From Megalonaias nervosa (lineage: Eukaryota; Mollusca; Bivalvia; Unionida; Unionidae): a stretch of DNA of 64,000 nt. Under the pieces are notes generated by a model that worked only from the letters and a program-made list of their open reading frames with translations, ran no database searches and was not told the origin of the DNA. Positions 30,300-42,739 of the stretch are shown piece after piece. Position numbers and translations under genes: made by a program. The first letter of the stretch is position 1; each line of letters begins with the position of its first letter. The stretch is taken from positions 57,985 through 121,984 of the forward strand of contig JAECUM010009360.1 of assembly GCA_016617855.1 (NCBI GenBank), written 5' to 3'.

Positions 30300-30956
30300 T
30301 AACGGGCAATTCTCACAAGTGATCAGTATACTTAATAAATCACAATTGTTGTATAATTGCGTTAACTGCAGTGTTGATTTATTTTAATTTCCAAACACCG
30401 TATAAAATATCTGCATTTAATAATCGCACATGCATTTATATAGTTGAATAAATCTGCGGGACATTATTTCACGAGTTAACATACATGCAGGGCTATTTCA
30501 CTCCTGTACAATTATCTTACAAGGAAATCTAAAAATAGCTTACCTAGATTATACACGCAAGCGAGGCGTGACTTCTTGTTTTCCTGAATTATAAGGGACA
30601 GAGAGTCAGTGACGAAGTTAAGAGATGTAACATACAAGAAAGAGGGACAGTTCTGGTGTAACATACCGTGACAGAATCCCCTTGACATAGTCAATGACGA
30701 ACTCAAGCGGGACAAGAAATACAATGTGTGTGAGACACAAGAAAAAAATAATCGCGGCAGTCATAAAATATTACGCAGTAACAAACGAGAATACTGTTCA
30801 ATTATTCTATCGGAGAAACCTTTGCTCGACAGAGTTATCTCCCTTCATCCGAATTGTTTTTGCGCACAATTGAAAGACAGCTACAACAAAATTCAAAATC
30901 GAGTTGAAGTATATTCAGGATTGAAAGTGTCTGCATCTAACACAATCGGGAGATAC
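30300..30956. other. noncoding block matching PLE-B spacer
   Basis: No gene seen. A GACAGAGTTATCTCCCTTCAT stretch near 30,829 resembles PLE-B 55,636-55,656 in the same orientation, so the block is colinear with the PLE-B spacer even though flanking genes are inverted. Confidence 0.45.
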
Positions 30957-31431
30957 TGAAATATTATTAGCTGATTATATTTCTTTGAATAGGCCGATCT
31001 TATATTTTATCCGCGACACGTTGTACTGAAGGTGTGACAATATCAAAATATTTTCCTTCTGCATTGATGGATTGAATTATTATTTCTTCGCCAGTCTCGA
31101 CGTTCACATATTTAACAACTTTTGCGCGTTGATCGTGATTACCAGTTTTACCAAATTTATCATTCTGACTGTGTAATAGCTCGTAAATTAATCAAAGAAT
31201 TATCAAATTTCTTTGATGTAATCAATCACAAAACCATCTTTGATTAGTCCATGAAAACATTCATATATAAATTTATGACATTAATATCTTTTTTTCAATA
31301 GTATATTTGACATAACCGGAATTATCAACAAAACCGACTGTTTTTTTTAGTCGACAGTTCCTGATGATACCATCACGAGATACCTCATAATTTTTAATGA
31401 TGAGTTGGTTGACAAATTCATTTTGCTCCAT
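30957..31431 (-). pseudogene. HNH-NUMOD1 nuclease relic
   Basis: Homologue of PLE-B 53,166-53,666: ATG at 31,431 (MEQNEFV), RDGIIRNCRLKK, GYVKYTIEKK, then stops. The HNH core is destroyed around 31,180-31,290. The NUMOD1 part remains (VNVETGEEIIIQSINAEGKYF). Confidence 0.75.
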
Positions 31432-31544
31432 TTATATAATAATATTATTTGTCTAAATAAATATTTTATTGTTGGAGTGGAAATCTGGCGAGATAGTCTT
31501 CGATGTTTTTTATACCAGCAACGTTGTTACCGGCGTTATTTTTC

Positions 31545-31780
31545 ATCATAATATCGTTTCAGCTCTCTGTATTTTTTATCACCGCATTTTAGACACAGCT
31601 GCTTTTCTGCTCTAACCCCAAGACCACATCATAAGCACGGTCTTGGTCCTAGACTTCTGCGACGCACACTTTGCCTGTGACATCCACAGAATTCATTTAC
31701 GCAAGCCCTGTTACAAGGAACTGAAGAACCAATCTTCAACCACTTGCATTGAATCTTTGCTTGAATCATTGTATATATAA
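31545..31780 (-). pseudogene. small zinc-ribbon protein relic
   Basis: Homologue of PLE-B 52,840-53,042. CKWLKIGSSVPCNRACVNEFCG from about 31,770, then a TGA replacing a position between the two Cys of a CxxC, then CGLGVRAEKQLCLKCGDKKY. Six to eight conserved cysteines in knuckle spacing suggest zinc binding. Confidence 0.65.
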
Positions 31781-31820
31781 TTAAACTTCAATTTAAATAT
31801 ATATTTGCCTTAATAAGGAT

Positions 31821-34800
31821 ATGGAGAATCTTTTCGAGATTATCTGCGATTTAGCCCTCTAAAGCCAGATTTGATCTTGACAGAAAAACCCCTGATTTAT
31901 CGAGGCGAGCTCTGGTTGACTTAACAAACAAAACTCTAATCAATCTTGTCCGTAAAGCCAAGAGAGAATTTCGCAAACGATGGAGCGTCTCGTGTATGGC
32001 CAACATTCAGAATTATACAAGACGTCAATGCTACAGTGAATGACAAGCGAGCAGCGACAGTTATTAATTATCTCGACGTTGCACGAATATATACTTTTAG
32101 AATAAAATTTATAAGTGCCGACAGACGACACCTGGATTATCTGTGACAAACGTGACACTGTTCGATTACACCACACTCGAAATATTGTCACGTTAAATAA
32201 AAATTCAAAACCAGAAATATTGACTGGAATTGATAGACCATATTATGAACGAGCATATCCCGTGACGGCAGTTGTTTATGCGATATATCCGCTGAATGAT
32301 AAACCTAACGTTGATGACCTCCTGCCGATGAAAATTTCTTCCTTGAATTGTTTTGCTGAGCGAGTTACAGAACACTTCACAAACGCGATGCGTTGAATTG
32401 GTTTAACGGATCTAAGACCCCAAGAATAAATGAGTGGGCAGAACCAATTAAAGATACTAGAGCGTCTATAAAGGACATTGCTGAATTGGAAAAGAAATTA
32501 AGATTTAGAATATGGGTGAAGACACTAACTGGAGAGATTTTGTATGAATTGAGATATAAAAAAATAGAGCTTCGATAGAGATCAATGATCATAATGCACA
32601 GCATTTTCACAAAATCGAACTGTTAAATTCTATGACGGTGATATGTTTGATTTTATCAGAAATATCAGTAAGATTGACCCTGTAACCCATTTGGCTATTT
32701 CAAAGTTCAGAATCTGTGAACTATGATCAGTTTGTACGGCCTAATGGAGATATTTATCGTACAGAATCTCTCCACGACGAAATGAAAAATCTTGCCTTGA
32801 AATACACGAACGATACTGATGTTATCGAACGATTATTCAGTAATTGTCTTACCGTTCCGTCAGTCGCTGCCCACGCTGCTCAGAAGGAAAATTCGTGGCA
32901 ATCAACATGGCTGGAATTTCTTCAAGATGTCCAACTCAGTTGTATCGAATATGAACACGGCTTATGGCATACTAAATACGATTATAAAGATGTTATCTCG
33001 GTTGATATGGTTGCATGTCGTCCTGGAAGGTTTCTTTGAGCGGGTGAGTGTTCTGAATACTTCAAGCCATTTGGACATCCAACACCCGAGATGACCAGAG
33101 TCGCGATTAATGGACCCTTGCCATATTTTGACTTGACCGGATTTGCGTGCATCGAATAATTCGAGTTTGCATCAAAAAACCCTTCATCCGGCTGTCGCTG
33201 TTTTTGTTTGTGTTTTGTTTTTTGTTTGAAAACATTTAGCGAACGCGGTTGGGCTCCAATAGTTTTATTACGATATATACTTGATGTAAAAAATATTGAT
33301 ATCGTTTATTGTAAGTGAAGCAATTATATTGTATCGTCCGCAGAAACAAGCTTGGATACCACAAGATAATAAAATTTCCCTGATGAAAATCCGGGCAATA
33401 CCGATCTCGAAAATAAACTTGCATAAGATCTTGGCAGAAAAATAATTGGTAAATTTACACAAGGAGGATCATGTGATCTTAAACGACGTTGTACAATATT
33501 AATTATCGACGAAGCTGAACTCAATTTTATAATTGCTGATACAACGGAGAGAAGCACATTTATAAGTCGAAGTAATGTTAATTTATCGAACGGAACTAAA
33601 TTAGGTACAATTGTGATTACACTGATGTAGATTCGCCACAGTTTATTCATTTAAGATCTTCAATGCTCTCGTACGTTTCAATAAATTTGTTGTCGATGAT
33701 AAACAGATTTTCTGATACCGCAGTTAGAGTCGCCACAGATTCATTTTATATCAATTGAAAAGATACAGGATAGCTAAAACAATTACATATCGGCGCTTAT
33801 GCATCATGGGGTGAATGGAGACTAAATCGAGAAAAGTTACTTAGTTATTCTGCATCCGCCGACCTTGAATCTTAAGAAATATATTGCAAAAAAGAAAAAA
33901 CAGATGTCAAAACTTTCACCAACTCCACCGATATATGATCATGTGACCAGACATAAGACTGTTTATCTCAATGGACCCGGAGGTTCTGGTAAAAGAACAC
34001 TTGCGATTGAATTACTGCACAATTTTGATATGGTTATACTAACTCCGACTCACCGGCTTGCCAGAGAAATGAACGAACGAGGAGTTACATCTCATGCTTA
34101 TCACAGCTTCCTCCGATGGAAGGGAGATACATGGACTCCTGAGGGAGTGGGTGAGAACTCTATCCCTAAAATTATTATCTATGATAAAATATGTACAGTG
34201 TCTGTGGAGGTATTAAATATTTTTTAATTGGTTGTTGACGAAAATGCTGCTGTTATCATGTATGGCGATCATTGTCAACCACAACCGTTTGTTGGATCAT
34301 CTCCGCATGAATGGCGGAAAAAGTTCGTAGATTATTATGAGAAGATAACCGATGATCATCGAGCTATTGATGAACCACTAAACGAGTTTAAAAGGATAAT
34401 CAGACTGCAGCCAGATAACACTCAATTTGAGATAATGCGTGAAGTAATTTCCGAGACTACGATGAATGAGTTTTGGAATTTATGGAGACCTGCTGATTTG
34501 ATAGTTGCAAGTCGGAAGATAGTTCATGATACACTTCAACAGCAATTATTTCTGTTACATAAAGAAAAGTTTTCGGATCTACCTGTGTCATTGTGTTATC
34601 GCCCAGCAGATACACGCAAACATAATGGTGAAGTTGAGATTCCTGGAATTAATGAGAAACAAAAGCTCGTTCTTAATGATATTGTTGTTGTTGTTCCTGT
34701 GAGCGCTGTTGAGAGCGCGTTAACGATGGACAAACTTCGTGGACTCTAGGATATGGTATAACGATTCATCCGTCAGAAGGATTAACTATTTCTGATACAA

Positions 34801-35224
34801 ATATCTGGATTGTCGATGATCGGATCGAATGGTCAAATTTAGTTTATCTAGCGGTGTCGAGAGTTAGAAGAATGTCTCAGTTACGAAAGGTTATCATAGA
34901 TTGCACAATGACTAGGAAACCATTGCTATCAACTGCGATGATATAGTAAAGGAAAAATTAGCTGGTTATCAGCGATCTGACAAAAATGTAAGCGTGACTT
35001 TGACATTCGGTGTTAAGTTTATCATGACGCTGAAACAACAACAGAATAATCGTTGTGCAAGCTGTAACACAGTAATGTTGTGGCAGTATTTGAATAATAA
35101 TCCAAGACAATTTACCTTGTATAGAATTGATAGTTATCTCGGTCACACACGCGAAAATGTGATATTGACCTGTATTGAGTGCAATCGACGTAGGGGTGCT
35201 GGTGTTCTGCTTTCACAGAAGTGA
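31821..35224 (+). pseudogene. PolB-SF1 helicase-HNH replication gene relic
   Basis: Homologue of PLE-B 49,360-52,797. Readable blocks in order: N-terminal domain (ERAYPVTAVVYAIYPLN, 32,250), polymerase motif A region (DVISVDM, 32,988), palm segment around 33,420-33,770, Walker A (GPGGSGKRT, with Arg for the usual Thr after GK, 33,972), a YDK at the Walker B position (34,180) and GDHCQPQPF (34,264). Helicase motif V (TIHPSEGLTI) follows near 34,762. The C-terminal zinc HNH-like module (CASCNTVMLWQY... LTCIECNRRRG, 35,053-35,200) is intact here. Many stops and frameshifts. Confidence 0.8.
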
Positions 35225-36050
35225 AAGCGGTGGTAATTGTGTATTTTCAGGAATTACTTGTAACTGTTCGCGTACAAATCCATATTTAGGAGCAGTTGAA
35301 TCTAGTCTGCAGATTTCAGGTCTACCTCTGGATCTTACCATGCTGCAAATTTTAAGTGTGAGAACACTCCAAATAGGATGAATTTCTCTTTTTTTTTTAC
35401 GCCCTTTAATATCACCTGGTTCATATAAATATCTTACAGTCACATTACCTAGTACTGGTTGTTTTGAGGAAGAGTCACGTAGTTGTACTGGTATGTTTGC
35501 TTTTTTTTTAATCGCACTGATGGGTTTCAGAGAATTTGCACGAGTAATTTCATTATTTAACGCAGCTATCACATTTCGTAGTCTTGCAACCCATTCACGA
35601 GACCTTTTGTCATTCTGAAATTTATTTGGGGATATTTTCTGCGCATACTGATATCCAAACAATCCCTCAGCAAGTGTTCGATTAAATCGCTCAACGATTT
35701 CCTGATCCCGATGAATTGCAGTGTGTCCTCGTCTGATTCTGCTTCTATATATCCACTTGCAACGTCAACGACAGTTAATGCGTGTTTGATGTGCGCGATT
35801 GACGTCTGCCGGTTTTAATAGTGTCATGCGGTAAAAACATATTATCTGCCTGATAAACTTCTTTGGGAGTGCTGACATCAAAATGTGCAGACTAAATTTG
35901 TTTAGGTGGTGGTAGATAAATTTGCCATATTGCCTGTCGTGCTAACCAATTTGCAGCAATAGAACGTGTGACATTCGCCGCATCAGCAAGTTTACTAATG
36001 GCTGCTCTGCCCTTACAATATCCTCTTGGGCTATAATAAATCGATTCCAT
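35213..36050 (-). pseudogene. DDE integrase relic
   Basis: Homologue of PLE-B 48,380-49,361. ATG at 36,050 with TATAATG; N-terminal HTH-like region (ISKLADAANVTRSIAANWLARQ), first Asp region HFDVS, the ERFNR region with the catalytic Glu, and a C-terminal part read in one 149-codon frame (35,213-35,662). Where PLE-B has two TAA codons this copy reads through. Middle part frameshifted; one frameshift falls near the second Asp. Confidence 0.75.
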
Positions 36051-36068
36051 TATAATAGTTCTTTATGT

Positions 36069-36540
36069 TTAATTACAAGATCCTAGCACTAGTTTACCTT
36101 TCATCGCAGATCTTGCCAGCCACTTAGCTAGTGATCCTTTGAGAGATTTATTTTTTTTGTACAGATTTTAATGTGTATATCAACTTCACATCTGCATATG
36201 TCGTTGTTGCAAATCTGGACTTTTATACGCGACATCATGGATGTGGCACGCTTGATCAATCGCATTTATTGGATACTCTCCAGGGGATTTTTTTGGTCTC
36301 GTTCGTCATTTCAGATATCATGTCGGGTTCCAGGACCACAATAATTATATCCAGGAAGATGCTTTTCTCCTGGGTATTTAGCCTATGGAGTCGCAGGTAA
36401 TTTCCCTAATGAAGCAGCGATATCTCCACCTGTCATAGTACGAGATGAAAGAAATCTGTATTTGCTTGTACCACATTTCACACACTTGCCTGTAAGCGCA
36501 TGCTTTTTTTTTCCGGAGAATGGAAAATAAACAATGCGCT
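36069..36540 (-). pseudogene. PLA2-domain protein relic
   Basis: Homologue of PLE-B 47,848-48,363. GKCVKCGTSKYRF, MTGGDIAASLGKLP, LPGYNYCGPGTR and DQACHIHDVAYKSPDLQQRH are readable, including the His-Asp pair and calcium-loop glycines. TAG near residue 70 and frameshifts. The N-terminal CxxC is lost, and element similarity stops near 36,540. Confidence 0.75.
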
Positions 36541-37499
36541 TTTAAGTTTTAAATTCTCCTAACGCTATTAGTAGAATTTTCTTTTGCAATATATTTGCCC
36601 ATTAAATATTTTATTTGATGTGTTTTGGATCAGATGAAGTTGAGGTCTTCAAGAACATCTGACGATAACATATCTGAAGCTTTATTTCTGAAGTGGCCAT
36701 GAGCTCGCGTATTCACGATGTCGTGCAAAATATAGCGCTTGTCATCGTACTCAGATTCCCTACTTTATTGAGCACAACCGTATTGAGACTGTTCTGGTCA
36801 GATTTAAATGTATCTATTTTGACATTGTTTCTTGCCAGATAGTGCCGCCTTGTAATTATGAAGAATGATAATGTTTTTGTCGACATTTTGTTGATATCAT
36901 TGGCACATTTTTTCGATTCGCCTGAAGCTTCAACATTAACATTTCAGATCTTAGCATGATACCTTCTACTCTGGTCGCCATGTGCGTTTCCTTAAATGTT
37001 CCCACAATATATTGCCTGCTTCATGTTGCTTACTGAGAAGATCTCTATCGCGAGGACAACAAAAAAGTCAAATTTGCCCAGCATCGCAAATATGTTCTCG
37101 TAAACATATGTCCAAATTTCAGCAAATCCGTGTCAATAATCAGCGTCCTGACTTGATTATTATATTTTTATTTGACAACATTGTAATAAAAATTATGCAA
37201 GCAATACTTGGATAGCTAAAGCACATCAAACATAACATAGGCTAATTTAATTACACATTTGTTTTGTTTCAGCGGATGGCACATCTAAGTTCTCGTCAAA
37301 ATGTTCATAGAGAAGAGCCCAGTATCAAGGACATGGTTGACACGCAGCACGACATCGTTTGCTACGTTGGCTCGTTTTCTGATGCTTTCCATCATCTTCT
37401 TAACTACAGAATGCTTTGTATGCTTAAAAGAGTCGTTGTTGCGGTTGTTGAAATCGATATGGGACTGATAGGAGACGTTGGTTACATTAATCATATCCC
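36541..37499. other. no gene recognised between PLE-B' and PLE-C PolB
   Basis: Expected position of the PLE-B' packaging ATPase and TIR, but neither could be found. Frames at 36,982-37,215 and 37,264-37,554 have no recognisable motif. Part may be decayed PLE-C polymerase on the minus strand, which I cannot show. Confidence 0.4.
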
Positions 37500-38130
37500 A
37501 CCTACAAAAATAACTTCTATCTCACATATTACAAAGAAAACATCCATGGGATAGATACTTGCGTTGTCACTGACACCAAACCCATTGATTCAAATGTTAT
37601 TCAGTTGATAAAATGTGGCACGTCATTCACTTGTACTGGAAAATGTATCCCAGAAAATTGCAATTTTTTTTTTTTTTATACGCGACATACTTGCTTACTC
37701 GGTTAGAATTCTGATGTACAGGATGCATTGCGGAAAGCACGGTCCACATGAAACATTTATTGTCATTATTTTGAATGTTGATATAACTTTGAATGCTCTT
37801 AGTCTTTTGCAAATAATTCCAAATATGTACTACCAGGTTGAATATAAAATTTTACACGCTTACTTAGCATCTTGAGACACTATAAATGATCCAGTCAAAT
37901 CGATCGCGTTGCAAGTCATCTATATTTTCTATGTGCGTGTTGAAAGTAATTATGAGATCTATGTTGTTGTAAATGAGCGCTGGCTGGGTAATGAAATGTG
38001 CTTCGTCTTCCGTATAATCTAACTTAGTAAACTTCGATCTAACGCCAGCATAAAATGTTATACCACGGCGTACACGTAATTTATCAGACAGTACTTTTCT
38101 TTATATTAGATACTAAGGTCGTAATCGAAA
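37500..38130 (-). pseudogene. PLE-C: Polinton-type PolB N-terminal relic
   Basis: Minus-strand pieces match the N-terminal part of the PLE-A polymerase. They are the domain before the catalytic core (FTKLDYTEDEAHFITQP... DDLQRDRFDWIIYSV, 37,880-38,060), the hallmark block INIQNNDNKCFMWTVLSAMHP (37,720-37,800) and a NGFGVSDNASIYPMDV-like segment near 37,570. Exonuclease and palm motifs are absent. Several frameshifts, one at a T-rich run (37,667-37,678). Confidence 0.7.
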
Positions 38131-38452
38131 TGCGAGTTGCATAATAGACGTATTGTCTTAGCCAGCAATGGTCTGCCTCCCCAGCACTAAGCTCATGTTT
38201 GTGCTCATTATATATAATAGACATATTGTAATCTAACTGATGATTCCTAGAGCCGATAGCAATAGCACAATATTTTTTTTTTATACCGACCACGCTTTGA
38301 CACATCAGCAAATTGTTGTCATAGCAGATGTAAACTTGAACGCAGTTTGCATCTCTGACTTTCTGATAGAAACATTTTTTTGTGGGTAATCTCAAGTGTT
38401 CTACCCATGGATTTGGGAACAGCTGTATTTCAGGATTTTCTGTTGGTGACAC
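38084..38452 (-). pseudogene. unknown frame upstream of PLE-C PolB
   Basis: A 122-codon minus-strand frame that runs into the start of the PolB relic. Its last ~25 residues (TRISITTLVSNIKKSTV) appear to lead into the polymerase N-terminal domain, so this may be the polymerase's own N-terminus. It keeps CysxxTrp/His-rich sequence (ADHCWLRQYVYY). No domain recognised. Confidence 0.35.
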
Positions 38453-39577
38453 TGCAGTAAGATATAACTAAAAGTTCATCTCAGGATCTCTGTGTAATTT
38501 TACGATGGCTTCTAGCAGTATTTCTGGCTGCTCTAAGTAGACGTCAATTGTTATGAATATTTAATTTATATCATTTGTTATTAATCTTAATGAATATATG
38601 TTATGTACAGCTGTATTTGTATTTCACCTTGTCAGAAATCAAGTTAATGGTGATATTTATGTTGTAAACAACATAATAGATAGCTAATATTTCAATAAGA
38701 TCATATATTAAATAGTTAGATCATTAATATCGAAGGTGAATTTAGTGATTTGACTCTGATCCTAGGACATCAGTTTTCCCACTTGGAAATTCCTTAACAT
38801 GTTGACAACTTTGAATATGTTAGAATAGAGTGACCTATATCCTGGCTCTATTATTGTGTCATGGTTATTTTTATATCATTTTCGTTTTCTTGAAAATTTT
38901 ACCCATTCTTGCCTTAACGTCTAAAGCTGATCAGTCTTATTGTTGTATTCAAGGTTTTAACTTTTGTACATTTAATCGTTCAGATTTGTATTCACTAAAA
39001 TTATAAAGCGCTCAATAATATTCTTGGACAGACAAAATAAGGTGTTATTATAGTAAATTAAGACAAGACCTTTTTGATTATACCATTGTGATACATCAAA
39101 AGATTGTTAACAAATCTCCATAATCAAGGCTAAATGCACAGTAGCACATTCGAGATTACAGGCACATCAACATATTTAATATCGGAATTTATTTGAAATA
39201 ACACTGGAATTCAGTTGGAACATCATACATTGGGACTTGCGATAGAACTTTTAGGACTATTTTGGGATTTAATTCACAATAATTTAAGTCCTTTTTAAAT
39301 TTTCACTTTTCATTCAAAAGAAATACAGTATTTGTTTAATTTTACAAAACTTGCTGGCTTTCGCTCTTTTCTGTTACCTAGTTTAAGACCATAGAGGCGT
39401 AACAGAAAACTGGGGTCTTGTCGCAGAATACGTATTTCTCTAAAATATTTCACAAAAAGACCCTTTTTGCAGCTTCAGAAAGAGGAGAGAGAAATGCAGC
39501 TTCAGACTGAAGTGACACAAATGAGTTGGAGAAAGGGAAAGTGGAGAGGCCAATGCGAATTGCAGCTTCAGAAAGAG

Positions 39578-39580
<3 letters not shown>
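38453..39580. other. no gene seen
   Basis: AT-rich noncoding-looking sequence with no protein-like frame. The right part (from about 39,460) repeats GCAGCTTCAGAAAGAGGAGAGA, leading into the (GA)n tract. Confidence 0.5.

Positions 39581-39584
<4 letters not shown>

Positions 39585-39649
<65 letters not shown>
39585..39649. repeat. (GA)n microsatellite, 65 bp
   Basis: Uninterrupted GA dinucleotides next to the 5' side of the Gypsy-like relic. A similar tract lies in PLE-B at 55,585-55,636. Confidence 0.95.
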
Positions 39650-39651
<2 letters not shown>

Positions 39652-39719
39652 AAATACATGTGCACTAGCTAATAGAACAAGAAGAGATGGAAATATGCTG
39701 AGAGAAAGATGGAAGGAGG

Positions 39720-40560
39720 AAAGTGAATTTCAGTGTAGATTAAGGGAATTAGATCTGGCAAGTGGAAAACACTGCTCCCTCCTTTTGCTCACTAGGTCAG
39801 ATTTATGGTACTAGAAATATTAGCTTACTACCCCTTTTACATGAAAAGAAGTAGATATATAGATATAGTAGATATAGTAGATAGTTTTGAAAAAGTGCTG
39901 ATAATTATAAATGGCCAGGAGAGCAATGGACAAAGTGCACAAAGTGTTCCAGTTGGCTAAGCTCGTGAAGTCTACACTTCACTCTCAGTACAGTAAAGCA
40001 CTGATTATGATGAGGTTAAGGAATTTATCTTGAAGTTGGTACCTGAGGCATATCGCCAAAGGTATAGGACCTGTAAGAATGAAATTGGACAGGCCCATGT
40101 CGACTTGGCAAGTGAAAAAGAGCAATTATTTGATAGGCGAGGCTCAGTCAAGACATTTCGTCAAGACTACGATAACCTCAAGCAATTCATATTAGTTGAA
40201 TGGTTCAAACACTGTGTCCATAATGTTGTCAAGGCCAATCTTGTTGAGCAAAAGGTCGATACTTTAGAAACTGCTGCTCTTATGGATGACGATTATTCCT
40301 TGACTCAGTTTCTTTTGTCAATAAGTCTTACTCTCAGCAGGTTTTTGGTGAAAATTCTTTGATACGAGCACAACCTTTTGGAATCAAATTTCTAATAAGA
40401 CTAATAAGAAATCCGTGTCTCTTCCAATGTGCATCTATTGCGAGAAGAAAGGGAACGTTCTTTCTGATTGCTAAAGATTGAAAAATAAGCAACAGAATCA
40501 AGTAGAGCTTTTCCAAATGCTCTTACGTCTCAGAAGACAAGGTCACGTAATGTATTGAAA
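39720..40560 (+). pseudogene. retrotransposon Gag relic (SCAN-like domain, zinc knuckle)
   Basis: A Gag core frame (40,030-40,362: LVPEAYRQRYRTCKNEIGQ... DTLETAALMDDDYSLT) of the SCAN-like type seen in animal Ty3/Gypsy elements. It is preceded by frameshifted sequence with FEKV and Trp-containing pieces from about 39,880. A zinc knuckle CIYCEKKGNVLSDC near 40,428 has Asn where His is normal. Stops follow. Gag would package the RNA; this copy cannot be functional. Confidence 0.7.
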
Positions 40561-40749
40561 GTAATATATTTGTTGGGTCAAACAAAGCCAATATTGATCT
40601 TATTTCGGAAATTTATGACTAATTCATGCCGAAAGCTTCTATAACCACTTGTTAGTGATTCTGCCAATGCTATCCGTCTTAATAGTTTAGGGGCACATGA
40701 ACTTCTCAGAGTCTTTAATCATTAGGTATGTTGCGTATTTCTGGGATGT

Positions 40750-41120
40750 CAACTTCTAATGATAGCGTCTAATTCAAGGAGTGGAGTGCAGCGTTGTTAA
40801 TGTACCTCTCCATTGTGTGCATTATGATCAGACTTAGTCTTAGGACACGTGAAAGTTGGAACACTGACATTGAAGGTATGACCTAGCTGGAGATAAGGTT
40901 GTGGTTAACTCACGTGTAACTGAAAAGCTTTAATTGGATCAGAAAATCAATCCTATTAAAAAAGAAATCCTTGATTTAGACCCAATTTTTGCAGTTATAA
41001 GACCTATGGCAAAGAAAGCTCATGGGAATGACGTTAATCAAAATATTATTCCTTTAGCTGACAAATTTAATGGTCAGGCTGCTGATGATGTCGCTTTTAC
41101 TCATGTTATTGATTAATCAA
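40750..41120 (+). pseudogene. retroelement protease/linker relic
   Basis: Low-confidence region between Gag and integrase. Around 40,790-40,930 frames read NVPLHCVHYD and then GDKVVVNSRVTEKL-like sequence, which fits the end of a retropepsin. The following frame (40,934-41,116) is a polar linker. No DTG/DSG active site was found. Confidence 0.35.
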
Positions 41121-41139
41121 AAGGTATTGCTCACAGTGA

Positions 41140-42420
41140 TCATCTTTCTACTACATGTTCGCTATATTCTACTCAGGGTGACAAAGCATTACTCATTGTC
41201 GAACTGGAACACGATCATAATATCTCATATTTGTGTTTGAGGGCTATTTACGAAACGGAAGCTACTCAATTACTTGTTTGTTATTTTGTTAAACATTCGG
41301 TCCTTATGAGAAATTGGAGATCAATGGCGATACTCGCTGTTGACGAGTGGTCAGTGAGCTGTCAGACTGTAATTCTTAGGTCGTACAGACAGGATATTCT
41401 TATTCTAGTCCATGAAAATCCTTTGGCTGGTCATTTAGTGGTCAATAAGGGATATCACAAGATCTTGAATGATTATTATTGGGTCCAAATTAAAAGAGAT
41501 ATTTGCAAATACTGTAGATCTTGGCACACTTGTCAAATAGTAGGAAACCCCATATCAGAAGATACCAAAAGGCTCATCTACAACCAATTCCTAGAGGAAC
41601 AGTAGACTGTGTTGGACTCTTACCAAAAAACAAGTCAGACAACTAATACTTGTTGACCATAATGTGTGCGTCCACAAGATTTGCAGATTTGCAGAGGCAA
41701 TTCCTTTGAGGAATATTAATCTAAAACCATAGTAAATGCTTTGATAGAGATTGTTACCCACAATCTGGCCTTCCCAAATCTGTTCAATCTAACTAGGTGT
41801 CAAATTTCATGTCTGGGATTATCCTGCAAGTTTTGCTTCTATTAGGCATCCAATAATGTAATTAAAGCTCCTGCCTATCAGCTTGAATGTCAAGGACCTT
41901 TGAAAAAATTTCATGAAAATTTGCAAAATATGATTCAGTCATATTGCCTTGATACAGGAAAAGAATGGGACGAAGGTACACATTTACTGTTAACTCTAAG
42001 GAAATCATTTCAAGAATTATTAGGATTCAGTCCGTTCGAACTAGGTTCTGGATATAATGTCCGTGGAGTATTGAAGTTATTAAAAGAGAAACTTCTTTCA
42101 ACTGAAGAATCAAAAACTAATCTTCTAGACTATGTTTCTAATTTCAAATATACGTCGTAATTTGCTTGTGAACTTGCAAGAACGAATCTTCGCTCTGCTC
42201 AGTCAAATAATGATATTATGGCATGACAGAAATACAAAGAAAGGAGATTTCAGCCTAGTAATAGAGTTTTCTGGCACTCGTGTCAATAGCTCAAAGTCCT
42301 CCACAGGCTAAGTATTATGGCCCTTATGCAGCTGCAAAGAAAGTAAGTGACTTAAGTTATATCATTAATACTTCTGGGAGTCAAACACGGAAACATGTTT
42401 TCAATATTAATATGTTATAG
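41140..42420 (+). pseudogene. retroelement integrase relic
   Basis: HHCC zinc-binding domain in the frame 41,231-41,605 (HENPLAGHLVVNKGYHKIL... CKYCRSWHTCQ). The core follows with stops (about 41,610-41,860), including a DC-VG motif region and a VKFHVWDYPASF-like degenerate piece. The 41,900-42,160 frame holds the helix around the catalytic Glu and the FSPFELGSGYNVRG block typical of Gypsy integrases. The C-terminal part runs to about 42,420. Located before RT. Confidence 0.65.
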
Positions 42421-42739
42421 GATTATGTTGATAGATATAACCGTGTTAATCATGCAGGAAATGTAATTGTACCTGTCCCACACAGTGAGCATTTAAGCTA
42501 TCGAATGGTCTGGGACTGTAGTGACTTTGGTGTAGCCAATCGTCACAATTCAGAAATATTGAATAATCTAGACCAGAAACTTTCACATTTACAACTACAA
42601 GAAAAGAGTAAACAAAAACACTATTATCTGATTATGAGTACTTGTTTCCAGATGTTCTAACATGAACAAATTAAATCAACCATGACTTTAAAATTGTATA
42701 TTCTACACCTGTAAAACTGCATCCGTACAGGTGAATCCT

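Larger units (their letters stand above)
21316..36540 (+). mobile_element. PLE-B': rearranged, decayed relative of PLE-B
   Basis: Starts with a TIR and carries, in PLE-B order but opposite orientation, relics of the coiled-coil/Q-rich gene, pVI-like gene, MCP, pX-protease, fibre, membrane protein and penton-like gene. A locally inverted block follows (28.3-30.95 kb), then HNH, zinc ribbon, PolB-helicase-HNH, integrase and PLA2. The ATPase and the second TIR are missing: sequence similarity stops near 36,540. Nearly every gene has stops or frameshifts, so this copy is older or more decayed than PLE-B. A solo LTR has inserted at 28,723-29,618. Confidence 0.9.

Noticed and set aside
36541..37260. 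ATPase and second TIR for PLE-B'
   Set aside because: No Walker motif, no AGCAGCAGG-like end or TIR interior sequence could be found on either strand.
39450..39665. Minus-strand Ser/Leu repeat frame
   Set aside because: Translation of the (GA)n tract.
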